Source: Gammaproteobacteria bacterium (GTDB lineage Bacteria > Pseudomonadota > Gammaproteobacteria > SZUA-229). From it: 33,834 nt of DNA. This document shows, piece after piece, positions 14,884 through 24,578 of the stretch (its first letter is position 1; every line of letters begins with the position of its first letter). The notes under the pieces are model-generated. The model was not told the origin of the DNA. It searched no databases and saw nothing but the letters and a program-made list of their open reading frames with translations. The position numbers were made by a program, and so were the translations under genes. Where the stretch lies: the NCBI GenBank assembly GCA_029287435.1, contig JARFRD010000008.1:1-33834 (forward strand), read 5' to 3'.

Positions 14884-15561
14884 ATGATATGGTGCAAAAT
14901 CATCGTAATCGTCTTCTTGTGTACATTTCCTGTAACGCATGTTTGTGCAGATATTGAGGATGTCAAAGGTATTCTATCGGGCTATCGATTTATTATCGGT
15001 ATCAGAGCCCATTCAATGGATTTTGATGTCGAAGATGAGCAGACCATGGAATTAAAAGGAACGCTGAGCGAAGATATCTCTTATTCACCATTTCTTATTT
15101 TGGCCAGTCCCTATAAATATTTCGGCGACACTAATGCGGGCACATATGTTGAATATGGTTTTGGATCATTCCAGCTTAATCAGCAGGCTGTTGGAGGAAG
15201 TGAACTTGTTGATCTTGGCACATCAGTCAAGGGCAGACACGTTTATGTGACGCCGGCAATTTTTTACAATTTCGGTGAAAAGGTGACGTCTGCAAATAAT
15301 GGCCATTCATTCAAGATTGGCATAGGCGTTGGAGTGGGTTATGCGAGCGCAGAGGGTGACATCATATTTACAGAGACTACAGGGGAAAAACATACGTTTG
15401 ATATGAGTGGAATCGGGCTTGGTATCTCAGTACTTGCGGACTACCGCTGGAAGAATTTGATGGTCAGAGCAGTAGGTGGCAGTGCATCCATAGATGAAGG
15501 TCAGTACACTTATAGTACTTTTGATTTTTCTATGGATTTTGGCTACGTCCATGAATTCTGA
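14884..15561 (+). CDS. Putative outer membrane beta-barrel protein, unknown family
   Basis: I do not recognise the family of this 225-residue protein. It has a signal peptide (MIWCKIIVIVFLCTFP..., likely cleavage after V-C-A, before D23), then Gly- and aromatic-rich alternating strands (GTYVEYGFGSF, FKIGIGVGVGYASAEGD, GIGLGISVLADYRW), and it ends in F after FGYVHE, the usual C-terminal aromatic of barrel proteins. The composition is somewhat AT-rich compared with neighbours. Its TGA stop directly abuts the convergent RND permease gene. It is divergent from the TIGR04219 barrel gene, so the two may share a regulatory region. Confidence 0.75.
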   Translation: MIWCKIIVIVFLCTFPVTHVCADIEDVKGILSGYRFIIGIRAHSMDFDVEDEQTMELKGTLSEDISYSPFLILASPYKYFGDTNAGTYVEYGFGSFQLNQQAVGGSELVDLGTSVKGRHVYVTPAIFYNFGEKVTSANNGHSFKIGIGVGVGYASAEGDIIFTETTGEKHTFDMSGIGLGISVLADYRWKNLMVRAVGGSASIDEGQYTYSTFDFSMDFGYVHEF

Positions 15562-18500
15562 TCAGACTGTGTTAGCCGCGGTTTTGTGATGAAGTAACTT
15601 ATAGATCACAGGCACCAGTACCAGGCTCACCAGCATCGAGAAGCTCAGCCCCCATACAATCACGAAGGCCAGGGGCTGCAACATTTCCGAGCCTTCGCCG
15701 AGACCGAGTGCAAGGGGTGTCATACCCAGCACTGTGGTCAGGGTCGTCATCAGGATCGGGCGCAAGCGCAGACTTGCGGCTTTACTGATGGCTTCACTGA
15801 TGTCAGCCTGTCGCGTACGTTCCAGTTCGATTTGCTCCACCAGAACGATGGCATTGTTAACCACGATTCCGGCCAGCATGATCAGGCCAAGCCAGACCGG
15901 CATGGATAGCGGCATGTCATATAACCAGATGCCAAGTCCGACGCCTACCGTGGTGAAAGGAATGCTGATCAGGATAACGAACGGATTGAGCCAGGACTCG
16001 TACTGGACTGCCATAACGACAAAGACAAGAAATACCGCCAGTCCCAGTAATATCAGGCCGGTTTGTTGTCCCTGGGCCAGCGTTTTACCTGCGCCACCAT
16101 CGTATAGCGAGTAACCGACAGGCAGTTCTATGTCTTGCAGGCGATGATAGATTTCATCCAGGGTGGCCTCAAGCGTGGTTTCATCATCGAGTGATGCCGT
16201 AATTTCCACAATACGTTGCTGTTGATCGCGTTTGATCGCGGATGGTGCGGGGCCGCGGCTGATAGAAGCAACTTCGTACAGGCGCACAGGTCGCCCCTGG
16301 TGCTGGCCAACCAGCAGGTTCGACAGGATTTCAGGTGTTTCGCTGTAGGCGCGTGGTAAGCGCACACGAATATCGAACTGTCGATCGCCTTCGATATAAT
16401 CCGAGATGACGCTGCCTTCGAGCGCAATGCGCAGTGCTTCGCCAATACTGTCAACATGAATGCCCAGGTCTGCGGCGCGTTGACGCTTGATTTCTACATT
16501 GAGTTCTTCGTTAGTGTTCTCATAGGTGTGCTTGAGGTTGCGTATGCCATCCAGGCCCTGCAGCTTGTCGACCACGGTATCGCCAAGCTCTGTTAATACG
16601 TCGATATCCTGTCCCTGTATGCGCAGGCTGATATCGTCATCGCCACTACTCATTTGCACACCACGCACGCCACGCACGTACATCCGGACCTTGTAACCGG
16701 TCAGGTTGAGTGCCTTGATTTTTTTCTGTGCCAGCTTGATCCATTCATTACTGTTCATGTCTCGCTGGTTAACGGGGACAAGCTGGATTTTCATCGAACT
16801 CCGGTTGCTGTTCTGGAATTCGGATCGACCGAAAACAAAACCGCCAATTGTGGTGAAGATCGTATTGACCTCGGGTTGAGCAAGCAGCAGGTCTTCGACC
16901 TTTTCGACGGTCGCATCCATTTCATCCAGGCTGATTCCGCGGTCACCACTGATAGAAAGCGTGATAATGCCTTCATCCATGCTCGGCAGGAAAATAGGGC
17001 GGCTATCGGCGATGGCGAAATAAGCCAGCGCCAGTGTTAATGCAAAGCTGGCAATCACGGCTACGGGGTGTTTCAGTACTGATTGGACAGCCCTGTAATA
17101 CACCCGCTTCAGGGCATTGATCATGCGGATGAATAACCGGTTTTCATTCTCCTCATCGCGTACGCGTGACCCCAGCGCAGGTACCAGTGTGAGTGCAACG
17201 ACCAGGGCTGCGAGCATGGCCGAGGTAATCGTGATGATAAGTTCTTCGAACAACAGGCCAGTGAGTCCGCCAATAAACAGAAAAGGTAATATTGCTGCCA
17301 GGTTGGTGCCGGTGGAAGCGACAATCGGGCTGTTCACTTCGGCAGCGGCTGTTACGGCGTTTTCAGCGACTGAACCCGAATCATGTTGATGTCGCGTAAT
17401 GTTTTCCAGCATCACGATGGTACTGTCGATCAACAGGCCCATACCGAGTGCGAGGCCGCCCAGGGTCATGATATTCAAGGTCAGCCCGTTGACTTCCATG
17501 ATGATGAAAGTCACCAGGATGCCAATAGGTATGGCTGTGCCGATGATCAGGGTTCTCAGAATATTACCGAGGAAAAGGTAGATTACAATCATCGCGAGGA
17601 TGGCACCGCTGAATGCGGCAAGGCTGGCATTCCTCAGCGCATGCCGGACATAAACCGATTGGTCGTCGACCGTGGTGAGTTCTATATCCGGTGGTATCAG
17701 CCCCTGTTGTTTCAGGGTGTTGATGCGATGACGCACCTCGTCAACCACGGTGACAGTATTCGCCTGTGGCTGTTTTTGAACAGATATTTTTACGCCCGGT
17801 GTATTATTCAGACGGATACGAATCCGCTCGTCTTCATGTGAATCGATTACCGTGGCTACATCTTCGAGTAACAGTACATTATCGATGCGGCCTGAATCAG
17901 CACTCCATAATGGCAGCTTGCGTAATTCTTCTACCGAGCTGAAACGTCCACGTGTACGCGTACTGATTTCCCGCATAGCACTCATCAGGCGACCACCGGC
18001 GGCATCCTCATTACTGCGTTGCACGAGGTCAGAAAGATCAGACAGGGAAAGACCAATGCTGGCGAGTTTTTCCTGGTCGACAATAATCTGTATTTCGCGC
18101 TCCAGTCCGCCACCGACCTCGATGGCTGCTACCCCGGGGAGATTCAGGAACCAGCGTGAAAAGGTGAAATCGGCCCAGCTGCGCAATTCAACGGGATCGC
18201 GTTCGTTCGAACTTAATATAAGATCCATGATCGCTATTTGCGACGGATCGCGTTTATAGATAATAGGCGGTTCAATGGTATCGGGAAGAAAACGTTTGGC
18301 GCGATCCAGGCGGGTACTGGCATCGCGCAAGGCAACATCAATATCGGTACCGTAAGGAAAGCTCAGGTCAACATTGCTGCGACCTTCCGTCGATTTCGAC
18401 TGGACCTGGATAGCACCTTCGGTAATCGCCAGTTGCTCTTCGAGCTGCCGGGTAATACGGTCTTCCATAATTTTCGCAGGCACACCGGGCTCAAGCACGC

Positions 18501-18663
18501 GTACACGAATGTCAGGATAGATGATATGTGGCAGCAGATCGATGCTGAGACGTTGTAACGCGAAGAAACCAAGTACAACTACTGCAAGCGCCAGCATGGT
18601 AATGCCAACCGGATGCTCGATTGACCAGGCTGCGAGGCCGCCCGAGCGAAAACGCTGTTTCAT
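15562..18663 (-). CDS. RND efflux transporter permease (AcrB/HAE1-like)
   Basis: The 1033-residue inner membrane pump has the RND layout: first membrane span (about 19-37), large periplasmic loop, a membrane bundle at about 345-540, a second loop, and a closing bundle at about 870-1025. Typical motifs are seen, including GALVFGRSEF-like loop segments (GGFVFGRSEF) and LGLAVFLVFVVMAVQYESW. In the transmembrane 4 proton-relay motif, AcrB has two adjacent Asp; here the sequence is GLLIDSTIVMLENI (Asp413, Ser414), so only one Asp remains, as in several RND subfamilies. It overlaps the adaptor gene by 4 bases. No outer membrane factor is encoded here, so it must borrow one. The substrate is unknown. 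Confidence 0.95.
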   Translation of the reverse strand: MKQRFRSGGLAAWSIEHPVGITMLALAVVVLGFFALQRLSIDLLPHIIYPDIRVRVLEPGVPAKIMEDRITRQLEEQLAITEGAIQVQSKSTEGRSNVDLSFPYGTDIDVALRDASTRLDRAKRFLPDTIEPPIIYKRDPSQIAIMDLILSSNERDPVELRSWADFTFSRWFLNLPGVAAIEVGGGLEREIQIIVDQEKLASIGLSLSDLSDLVQRSNEDAAGGRLMSAMREISTRTRGRFSSVEELRKLPLWSADSGRIDNVLLLEDVATVIDSHEDERIRIRLNNTPGVKISVQKQPQANTVTVVDEVRHRINTLKQQGLIPPDIELTTVDDQSVYVRHALRNASLAAFSGAILAMIVIYLFLGNILRTLIIGTAIPIGILVTFIIMEVNGLTLNIMTLGGLALGMGLLIDSTIVMLENITRHQHDSGSVAENAVTAAAEVNSPIVASTGTNLAAILPFLFIGGLTGLLFEELIITITSAMLAALVVALTLVPALGSRVRDEENENRLFIRMINALKRVYYRAVQSVLKHPVAVIASFALTLALAYFAIADSRPIFLPSMDEGIITLSISGDRGISLDEMDATVEKVEDLLLAQPEVNTIFTTIGGFVFGRSEFQNSNRSSMKIQLVPVNQRDMNSNEWIKLAQKKIKALNLTGYKVRMYVRGVRGVQMSSGDDDISLRIQGQDIDVLTELGDTVVDKLQGLDGIRNLKHTYENTNEELNVEIKRQRAADLGIHVDSIGEALRIALEGSVISDYIEGDRQFDIRVRLPRAYSETPEILSNLLVGQHQGRPVRLYEVASISRGPAPSAIKRDQQQRIVEITASLDDETTLEATLDEIYHRLQDIELPVGYSLYDGGAGKTLAQGQQTGLILLGLAVFLVFVVMAVQYESWLNPFVILISIPFTTVGVGLGIWLYDMPLSMPVWLGLIMLAGIVVNNAIVLVEQIELERTRQADISEAISKAASLRLRPILMTTLTTVLGMTPLALGLGEGSEMLQPLAFVIVWGLSFSMLVSLVLVPVIYKLLHHKTAANTV

Positions 18664-19763
18664 GATGTTTTAGCGTTGTCCTCTGTGAGTTGCGTGTGAA
18701 TCTTGACCTGCTTTCCGTTACGCAGGCCATTGAATCCTTTTACTACGACCTGGTCGTTCTCGCCAAGACCACTGAGAACTTCAAGCAGATTGCCAAATTG
18801 AGCACCTTTCTTCACATACACTTTGTGTGACTTGTTGTTTTCATCAACGGTATAAACGTAGGCGCCGCTGGCGTCGTGATGAAGCGCGTGGGCAGGTATG
18901 ACCAGTTTTTTCGCAGGATGTGTTTTGAGCTGGACGCGTGCCAGCTGACCTGCACTGGCGCCGTATGGAGCGGGCAGGAACTCAACCTCAATCGTGCCTT
19001 TACGTGTGTTTGGGTTAATCGTCGGATAAATGCGTGAAATCTCTCCCGGATGAACCGAGCCTGCGAGAGCATCAACCTGTACCTCGACTTTGTCACCCAG
19101 TTGAATGAGCGGAATCCATTTTTCCGAAAGCTGAATTGTGACATGCAGTGATTCGGGATCAATCATGGTCAGGATATGACTGTGCATTGGAACCACATCA
19201 CCAGGCTCATAATGACGTTCCGTTATAACACCATCGAATGGTGCCTTGATCGTGGTTTTATCCAGTTTTATCTGTTGTAGTTTTTCATCGGCAAGCGCAA
19301 TATCGTAAGCTGTTTCAGCACGAGCAACTTCATCAGCGGAAGCAAGTTGCTGCTTGAGTTTTTCCAGTCGATCGTAATCAATTTTTGCCTGTTCACGCGT
19401 CGCCGTGGCCTTGGCCAGTTCTGCTTCGATGATAGTGTCATCTAGGCCGATGACGATGGTATGTTGGGATACCGCATCGCCTTCATGATTCGGCAGGTAA
19501 GTAATCTTGCCGCTGATTTCGTTATACAGGCGCACCTTGGTGCCGGCCTCGATCGTACCCGAAGCAGCCAGCTGGCTCTGCACCGTTTGATAGCCCACGC
19601 GGGTGATTTCAACCACATGAACCGGCTTCCTGCTTGTTGTGGCTGTGTTGTCATCACTCTTGCTTGCGTCGTCACAGGCAGCCAGTAACAGCATACATGC
19701 CGCTGGCAGCAGGCAATATCGTGAGAATGCTGAAACCGTGTTATCTAATTTCGATATAATCAT
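18660..19763 (-). CDS. RND efflux periplasmic adaptor (membrane fusion protein), lipoprotein
   Basis: This 367-residue adaptor links the permease at 15562-18663 to an outer membrane channel. Its N-terminus carries a signal with a clear lipobox LLAAC (Cys29), so it should be lipid-anchored to the inner membrane. Next come a biotinyl-lipoyl-like half (YNEISGKITYLPNHEGDAV), a helical hairpin (about 115-160, rich in A, E and K), the second lipoyl half (IKAPFDGVITERHYEPGDVV), and beta-barrel and membrane-proximal domains. The final residues are polar. It is the first gene of a two-gene operon and is divergent from the ABC exporter. Confidence 0.94.
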   Translation of the reverse strand: MIISKLDNTVSAFSRYCLLPAACMLLLAACDDASKSDDNTATTSRKPVHVVEITRVGYQTVQSQLAASGTIEAGTKVRLYNEISGKITYLPNHEGDAVSQHTIVIGLDDTIIEAELAKATATREQAKIDYDRLEKLKQQLASADEVARAETAYDIALADEKLQQIKLDKTTIKAPFDGVITERHYEPGDVVPMHSHILTMIDPESLHVTIQLSEKWIPLIQLGDKVEVQVDALAGSVHPGEISRIYPTINPNTRKGTIEVEFLPAPYGASAGQLARVQLKTHPAKKLVIPAHALHHDASGAYVYTVDENNKSHKVYVKKGAQFGNLLEVLSGLGENDQVVVKGFNGLRNGKQVKIHTQLTEDNAKTS

Positions 19764-19834
19764 ATGCTTTATTCTGGGTATGACAGCTGTCTGACCTGTA
19801 GTCTACAAGTAGTTGTCTTTATTGCATATATATT

Positions 19835-21649
19835 ATGATACATCTCCCAACCAGCAAGCCGCATTCTGACAGAAAGGATATTGAAAATCTCAAAAGGCTG
19901 TTCCCGTTCGTATGGGAGTTTCGCGGCAGGGTATTAATCGCCTTACTCAGCCTGGTGTTATCCAAGCTGGCTATCGTGGGCATGCCACTGGTTCTCAAGG
20001 AAATCGTCGATAGTCTGGATACGACAAAAGATGTTCTGGTGCTGCCGATCACGCTGTTACTTGCATATGGTGCTTTAAGGCTCGCCAGCAGCCTGTTTAA
20101 TGAACTCAGGGATGCCGTGTTTGCACGTGTACGCTATCACGCGATGCGCAGAATATCGCAGCGCGTGTTGTCTCATCTGTACTCACTATCATTAGGCTAT
20201 CATCTCGACCGTAAAACCGGTGGTATCACGCGTGACCTTGAGCGTGGTACAAACAGCCTGAGTTCAATCCTGAATTACCTGGTATTCAATATTATTCCGA
20301 CGGCTGCCGAGTTCATGCTCGTCGCCGTTATCCTGCTGGGGAAATACGAAGTTCGCTTTGCACTGGTTACATTCATAACTGTCGCGGTTTACATTGCATT
20401 CACTTTGTCTGTTACCGAGTGGCGCATGCATTTCAGGCACAAGATGAATGCACAGGAGTCCGAAGCAAATACCTATGCCGTGGATGGTATGTTGAATTAT
20501 GAAACGGTGAAGTACTTCAACAATGAAGACTATGAACTGGCGCGCTATGACGATACGTTGAAAGGCTGGGAACAGTCCGCTGTCAAAAGCCAGAATTCGA
20601 TGTCAATACTGAACTTTGGGCAGGGCGCCGTTATCGCTGTCGGGGTAACCTTCATGATGATCTTTGCAGCACAGGGTGTCGTCAGCGGTACCATGTCACT
20701 CGGTGATCTCGTGCTGGTTAACACCATGATGCTGCAATTGTTCCTGCCGCTGAACTTCCTCGGCATTATCTATCGGGCACTCAAGTATTCACTGGCCGAC
20801 ATGGATATGATGATGCGCCTGCTCGATACCAGGCAGGAAATTGTCGATAAGGAAAATGCCGCTCAGCTGCAGGTCGATCAGGCACATGTTCAGATCGAAA
20901 ATGTTTCATTCTCATATACTGAAGAACGCCAGATACTCAACGATGTCAGTTTCGAGATTTTACCCGGACAGAAAGTTGCCGTGGTGGGACCATCAGGTGC
21001 CGGTAAATCGACATTATCAAGATTACTGTTCCGTTTCTACGAGCCAGACCAGGGTCGCATCCTGGTCGATGGTCAGGACATCAGCGACGTGACCCAGGCC
21101 AGCCTGCGCGAAAATATCGGTATCGTGCCGCAGGATACGGTATTGTTTAACCAGTCGATCTTCCACAATATCCATTATGCCAACCAGGAAGCCAGCCTGG
21201 AGGATGTGCAAAATGCAGCTCGAGTTGCCAATATTCATGGATTTATCGAGAGCTTGCCGGATGGATACGATACAATTGTCGGTGAACGCGGATTAAAATT
21301 ATCCGGTGGTGAAAAACAGCGCATCGCGATTGCTCGCGTCATCCTGAAAAATCCACGCATCCTGGTGTTTGATGAAGCCACGTCTTCTCTGGATTCACGC
21401 TCGGAACAGTCCATTCTGTCCTCGCTGAAAGAAGTTGCCATGCAACACACGACGCTGGTCATTGCGCATCGACTGTCGACGATTATCGATGCTGACAGCA
21501 TTCTTGTAATGGACAAGGGTAAGATCGTTGAGTGCGGAACACACCAGCAGTTGCTGAAAGAGCAAGGCTTATATGCACACCTGTGGCAATTGCAGCAGGA
21601 GGAACGCGAACACAAGCTTGCACTGGAGACGGTGGCCGATGCTGTATAA
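19835..21649 (+). CDS. Atm1/ABCB7-type ABC exporter (fused membrane and ATPase domains)
   Basis: The 604-residue half-transporter has an N-terminal membrane domain (six spans, about 34-320) and a C-terminal ATPase. Walker A is GPSGAGKST (385-393), the signature is LSGGEKQR (489-496), Walker B is ILVFDEA (509-515), and a switch His lies in VIAHRLST. The membrane-domain block NYETVKYFNNE is diagnostic of the Atm1/HMT1 group, which exports glutathione conjugates or glutathione-bound metal/sulfur species and is tied to Fe-S and heavy-metal balance. It should act as a homodimer. No clear ribosome binding site precedes the ATG. A short inverted repeat (21669-21685) lies after the stop. Confidence 0.92.
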   Translation: MIHLPTSKPHSDRKDIENLKRLFPFVWEFRGRVLIALLSLVLSKLAIVGMPLVLKEIVDSLDTTKDVLVLPITLLLAYGALRLASSLFNELRDAVFARVRYHAMRRISQRVLSHLYSLSLGYHLDRKTGGITRDLERGTNSLSSILNYLVFNIIPTAAEFMLVAVILLGKYEVRFALVTFITVAVYIAFTLSVTEWRMHFRHKMNAQESEANTYAVDGMLNYETVKYFNNEDYELARYDDTLKGWEQSAVKSQNSMSILNFGQGAVIAVGVTFMMIFAAQGVVSGTMSLGDLVLVNTMMLQLFLPLNFLGIIYRALKYSLADMDMMMRLLDTRQEIVDKENAAQLQVDQAHVQIENVSFSYTEERQILNDVSFEILPGQKVAVVGPSGAGKSTLSRLLFRFYEPDQGRILVDGQDISDVTQASLRENIGIVPQDTVLFNQSIFHNIHYANQEASLEDVQNAARVANIHGFIESLPDGYDTIVGERGLKLSGGEKQRIAIARVILKNPRILVFDEATSSLDSRSEQSILSSLKEVAMQHTTLVIAHRLSTIIDADSILVMDKGKIVECGTHQQLLKEQGLYAHLWQLQQEEREHKLALETVADAV

Positions 21650-21668
21650 GTAATCCGTGAACGATACC

Positions 21669-21685
21669 CTGAAATGAAATTTCAG
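21669..21685 (+). repeat. Short inverted repeat after the ABC exporter gene
   Basis: CTGAAAT and ATTTCAG form a 7-pair stem with a 3-base GAA loop, 20 bases after the exporter stop and 34 bases before maeB. A T-run is lacking (CACTAGCCTTT follows), so it is at best a weak terminator or an mRNA 3' stabiliser. Confidence 0.35.
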
Positions 21686-21718
21686 CACTAGCCTTTAATG
21701 ATTGAATGAGAAGTAAAT

Positions 21719-24025
21719 ATGTCTGAACAGGACGAAGCAGCACTTGATTACCACAAGTTTCCGAAACCCGGAAAACTCGAGATCAGGCCGACCAAACCAC
21801 TTTCAACACAGAATGACCTTGCACTCGCGTATTCACCCGGCGTGGCTGCTGCCTGTACTGCAATTACTGAAGATCCGAATTCTGCCGCTGACTACACAGC
21901 ACGTTCCAACCTGGTTGGTGTGATTTCTAATGGCAGTGCCGTGCTTGGGCTGGGAAATATTGGTGCACTTGCATCCAAACCGGTCATGGAAGGGAAGGCG
22001 GTACTGTTCAAAAAATTCTCCGGTATTGATGTGTTCGATATCGAAATCAACCAGCCAGATGTCGACAAGTTTGTTGAAGCTGTTGCCAGCCTTGAGCCGA
22101 CATTCGGTGGCATTAACCTGGAAGACATTAAGGCGCCGGAGTGTTTTGATATCGAGCATCAGTTATGCGAGCGCATGAATATTCCTGTGTTTCATGATGA
22201 TCAGCATGGAACGGCGATTATTGTTGCTGCAGCAGTGCTCAATGGCCTCAAGATGGTGGGTAAAAAGTTAGAGGATGTCAGGCTGGTTGCCTCGGGTGCT
22301 GGCGCAGCTGCGCTGGCCTGCTTGAACCAGCTGGTGAGTGCGGGTTTATCCCGGGACAATATTCTCGTTACAGACCGTTCGGGCGTTATCCACAAGGGCC
22401 GAGAGCGACTGGACAAGTGGAAGGGTGCCTATGCCGTTGAAACAGAGGCACGCACACTGGGCGATGCCATTGAAGGTGCAGATATATTCCTCGGATTGTC
22501 CGGCCCCGGCATCCTGACCCAGGACATGGTTAAAGCCATGGCTGAAAAACCACTGGTGCTGGCACTGGCTAACCCTGTACCTGAAATCCTGCCGGAAGAG
22601 GTCAGGGAAGTGCGTGACGATGCGGTTGTCTTTACCGGGCGTTCAGATTACCCGAACCAGGTAAATAACGTTCTGTGTTTCCCGTTCATCTTCCGTGGCG
22701 CGCTTGATGTTGGTGCAACCACGATCAATGAAGAAATGAAGCTGGCCTGTGTCAAAGCCCTGGCAAGCCTGGAGCTGGAAGAAACGTCTGATTTGATTTC
22801 AGATGCTTACGGTAAAAACAATCTCAAGGCCGGTGCGGATTACCTGATTCCTAAACCGTTTGATCCACGTCTGATTGTCGAGCTTTCATCAGCCGTGGCG
22901 CAGGCAGCGATGGACAGCGGGGTGGCAACGCGACCGATCAATGACATGCGCGCGTACCGCCAAAAACTGCGTGATTTTGTCTATCACTCCGGTTTCTTCA
23001 TGCGTCCGATATTCGATAGCGCACATTCATGCAACAAGAAACTGGTTTACGCCGAAGGTGAACAGATTCGCGTATTACAGGCAGCACAACAGGTGGTTGA
23101 TGAAGACCTTGCGCACCCGGTATTAATCGGCGAACCGGAAACCATCATGCGACGCATCAGGCGACTGGGTCTGCGTCTTGTGCCGGAACAAAACATCGAT
23201 ATTATTGATCCGCATAACAACCCGTATTACGAAGAGCACTGGAAAGCCTATCACGCAAAAATGGGGCGTAAGGGAATCACGCCGGGTACCGCGCAATATC
23301 ATGTGAGAACACAGAATGCACTGATTGCGGCACTGATGGTGTCGCTGAACCAGGCAGATGCGATGATATCCGGAGTTATTGGCGGTTTCGATCGCTGCCT
23401 GTCTTATGTGCTCAACGTGGTGGGCAAGGCTGAAGGTATCAAGTCTGCATCCACCATGGTTGCGCACCTGCTACCGACACGTACCGTGTTTATCTGTGAC
23501 GCACATGTCACCATGGAACCGACCGCTGAGGAAATTGTGCAGATGACCGAGCTTGCTGCTCAGGAAGTCAGGCGCTTTAACATGGAACCAAAAATTGCAC
23601 TGCTTTCACATTCAAATTTCGGCACATCAGCGGAGCCCAGTGCACAGAAAATGCGCGATGCCCTGCAAATTCTGCATAAGACACGGCCGGATCTTGAAGT
23701 GGATGGCGAAATGCATTCGGACGCCGCGTTGATCGAAAATATCAGAAACCGTCTCTACCCGAATTCCAAACTGACAGGGGCGGCCAACCTGCTTGTGATG
23801 CCGAATGGTGATGCCTCGAATATTTCGGTAAATCTGCTGAAGATACTGGGTGGAGGAACGATGGTTGGCCCGATTCTCATGGGGATGGATAAATCAGCAC
23901 ACGTGGTAACCCAGTCTGTGACTGTGCGCAGTCTTGTTAATATGAGTGCACTGGCAGTCGTTCAGGCGCTTCGTGATGATGAAGACTGCCAGGCAGCTGT
24001 AGAGCTGCCTGGCCAGATTGCATAA
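21719..24025 (+). CDS. maeB: NADP-dependent malic enzyme MaeB with phosphotransacetylase-like domain
   Basis: The enzyme oxidatively decarboxylates malate to pyruvate, supplying NADPH. The 768-residue length is that of the large MaeB type. Residues 1-425 are the malic enzyme part, with [10 protein letters not shown], the metal and substrate block [11 protein letters not shown], and a Rossmann fold with [10 protein letters not shown]. Residues 430-768 resemble phosphotransacetylase and serve in the family as a regulatory domain that senses acetyl-CoA. The start has a GAGAAG site upstream of ATG 21719. The last codons lie within an 11-pair hairpin (23988-24013). The gene is 70 bases downstream of the ABC exporter. 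Confidence 0.97.
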   Translation: MSEQDEAALDYHKFPKPGKLEIRPTKPLSTQNDLALAYSPGVAAACTAITEDPNSAADYTARSNLVGVISNGSAVLGLGNIGALASKPVMEGKAVLFKKFSGIDVFDIEINQPDVDKFVEAVASLEPTFGGINLEDIKAPECFDIEHQLCERMNIPVFHDDQHGTAIIVAAAVLNGLKMVGKKLEDVRLVASGAGAAALACLNQLVSAGLSRDNILVTDRSGVIHKGRERLDKWKGAYAVETEARTLGDAIEGADIFLGLSGPGILTQDMVKAMAEKPLVLALANPVPEILPEEVREVRDDAVVFTGRSDYPNQVNNVLCFPFIFRGALDVGATTINEEMKLACVKALASLELEETSDLISDAYGKNNLKAGADYLIPKPFDPRLIVELSSAVAQAAMDSGVATRPINDMRAYRQKLRDFVYHSGFFMRPIFDSAHSCNKKLVYAEGEQIRVLQAAQQVVDEDLAHPVLIGEPETIMRRIRRLGLRLVPEQNIDIIDPHNNPYYEEHWKAYHAKMGRKGITPGTAQYHVRTQNALIAALMVSLNQADAMISGVIGGFDRCLSYVLNVVGKAEGIKSASTMVAHLLPTRTVFICDAHVTMEPTAEEIVQMTELAAQEVRRFNMEPKIALLSHSNFGTSAEPSAQKMRDALQILHKTRPDLEVDGEMHSDAALIENIRNRLYPNSKLTGAANLLVMPNGDASNISVNLLKILGGGTMVGPILMGMDKSAHVVTQSVTVRSLVNMSALAVVQALRDDEDCQAAVELPGQIA
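23988..24013 (+). repeat. GC-rich hairpin inside the last codons of maeB
   Basis: The arms GCCAGGCAGCT (23988-23998) and AGCTGCCTGGC (24003-24013) pair perfectly over 11 bases with a GTAG loop. It ends 9 bases before the stop codon's last positions and has no following T-run. It may protect the 3' end of the transcript or help Rho-dependent termination before the convergent gene. Confidence 0.6.
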
Positions 24026-24037
24026 GCTGTAGCCGGT

Positions 24038-24481
24038 TTAGTTGCTTGGCAAACGCTCAGGCAAGTGGCTACGAATTTCTGCTGCGCTTAGCTGCGAAAG
24101 GTTTTTAGCCAGTTCATAACAGGCCATTTTCTGGGTTTGCGAGTTCATCTGGTTTCGCAAGTTACCGAGGAAGCCGGGTGAGGCGATCAGGATCAGTTGT
24201 TTGAACTTGTTGTCTTTACGCGCGCTATCCAGCTCGTTGGCGATCTGCTTCGCGAAGTTGATGTTTTCCTGATCCTTGACATCAGTCTCGTCCTGATAGG
24301 CGTGGCGTCCGGCGCCTTTACCACTGCCGCGTCCCGGCAGGTCACTGGTGATGTTGTGTTCGTGTAATCGTGCCTCTGTGTGGACGATGCTTTCGATTTC
24401 TTCGATAGGCCCTGTGAAAGAATCTGTAGAGAAGATACGAGCCCTGCTGTTATCAGCAACAACCAGCCAAGTTTGTTTCAT
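24038..24481 (-). CDS. Host attachment protein family (AtsE-like)
   Basis: The 147-residue protein has the family start TWLVVADNSRARIF, a central charged linker with Arg/Gly and H-A-Y-Q-D-E-T-D, a helix NFAKQIANELDSAR, and LILIASPGFLGNLR followed by a helical end. The name comes from an Agrobacterium attachment locus; the fold is related to release-factor eRF1 domain-like and archaeal Pelota-type modules, and the true role in most bacteria is open. It has a very strong ribosome binding site (24487-24494). It lies downstream of a beta-CASP RNase-like gene on the same strand, with an inverted repeat in the 97-base gap. Confidence 0.87.
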   Translation of the reverse strand: MKQTWLVVADNSRARIFSTDSFTGPIEEIESIVHTEARLHEHNITSDLPGRGSGKGAGRHAYQDETDVKDQENINFAKQIANELDSARKDNKFKQLILIASPGFLGNLRNQMNSQTQKMACYELAKNLSQLSAAEIRSHLPERLPSN

Positions 24482-24486
24482 TAGTA

Positions 24487-24494
24487 CACCTCCT
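24487..24494 (-). promoter_or_regulatory. Full-length Shine-Dalgarno of the host-attachment gene
   Basis: Read on the minus strand the sequence is AGGAGGTG, an eight-base match to the 3' end of 16S rRNA, placed 5 bases before the ATG. It is the strongest site seen in the window and suggests high translation once transcribed. Confidence 0.85.
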
Positions 24495-24519
24495 GTTAAA
24501 CGCTGTTTTCACATTAAAT

Positions 24520-24542
24520 AACATGCGCTTTCATCGCATGTT
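24520..24542 (-). repeat. Inverted repeat between metallo-hydrolase and host-attachment genes
   Basis: The arms AACATGCG (24520-24527) and CGCATGTT (24535-24542) pair over 8 bases around a 7-base loop. On the minus strand it is followed by ATTTAATG, a weak U-rich stretch. It may be a partial terminator between the two minus-strand genes or an operator for the downstream one. Confidence 0.5.
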
Positions 24543-24578
24543 GATATTAATCAAGTAAAACGAAAGCCATGCATCCAC

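Noticed and set aside
17383-17841. 152-residue frame on the plus strand inside the RND permease
   Set aside because: Antisense to a well-conserved pump; its composition (many H, D, Q) is typical of a mirror frame.
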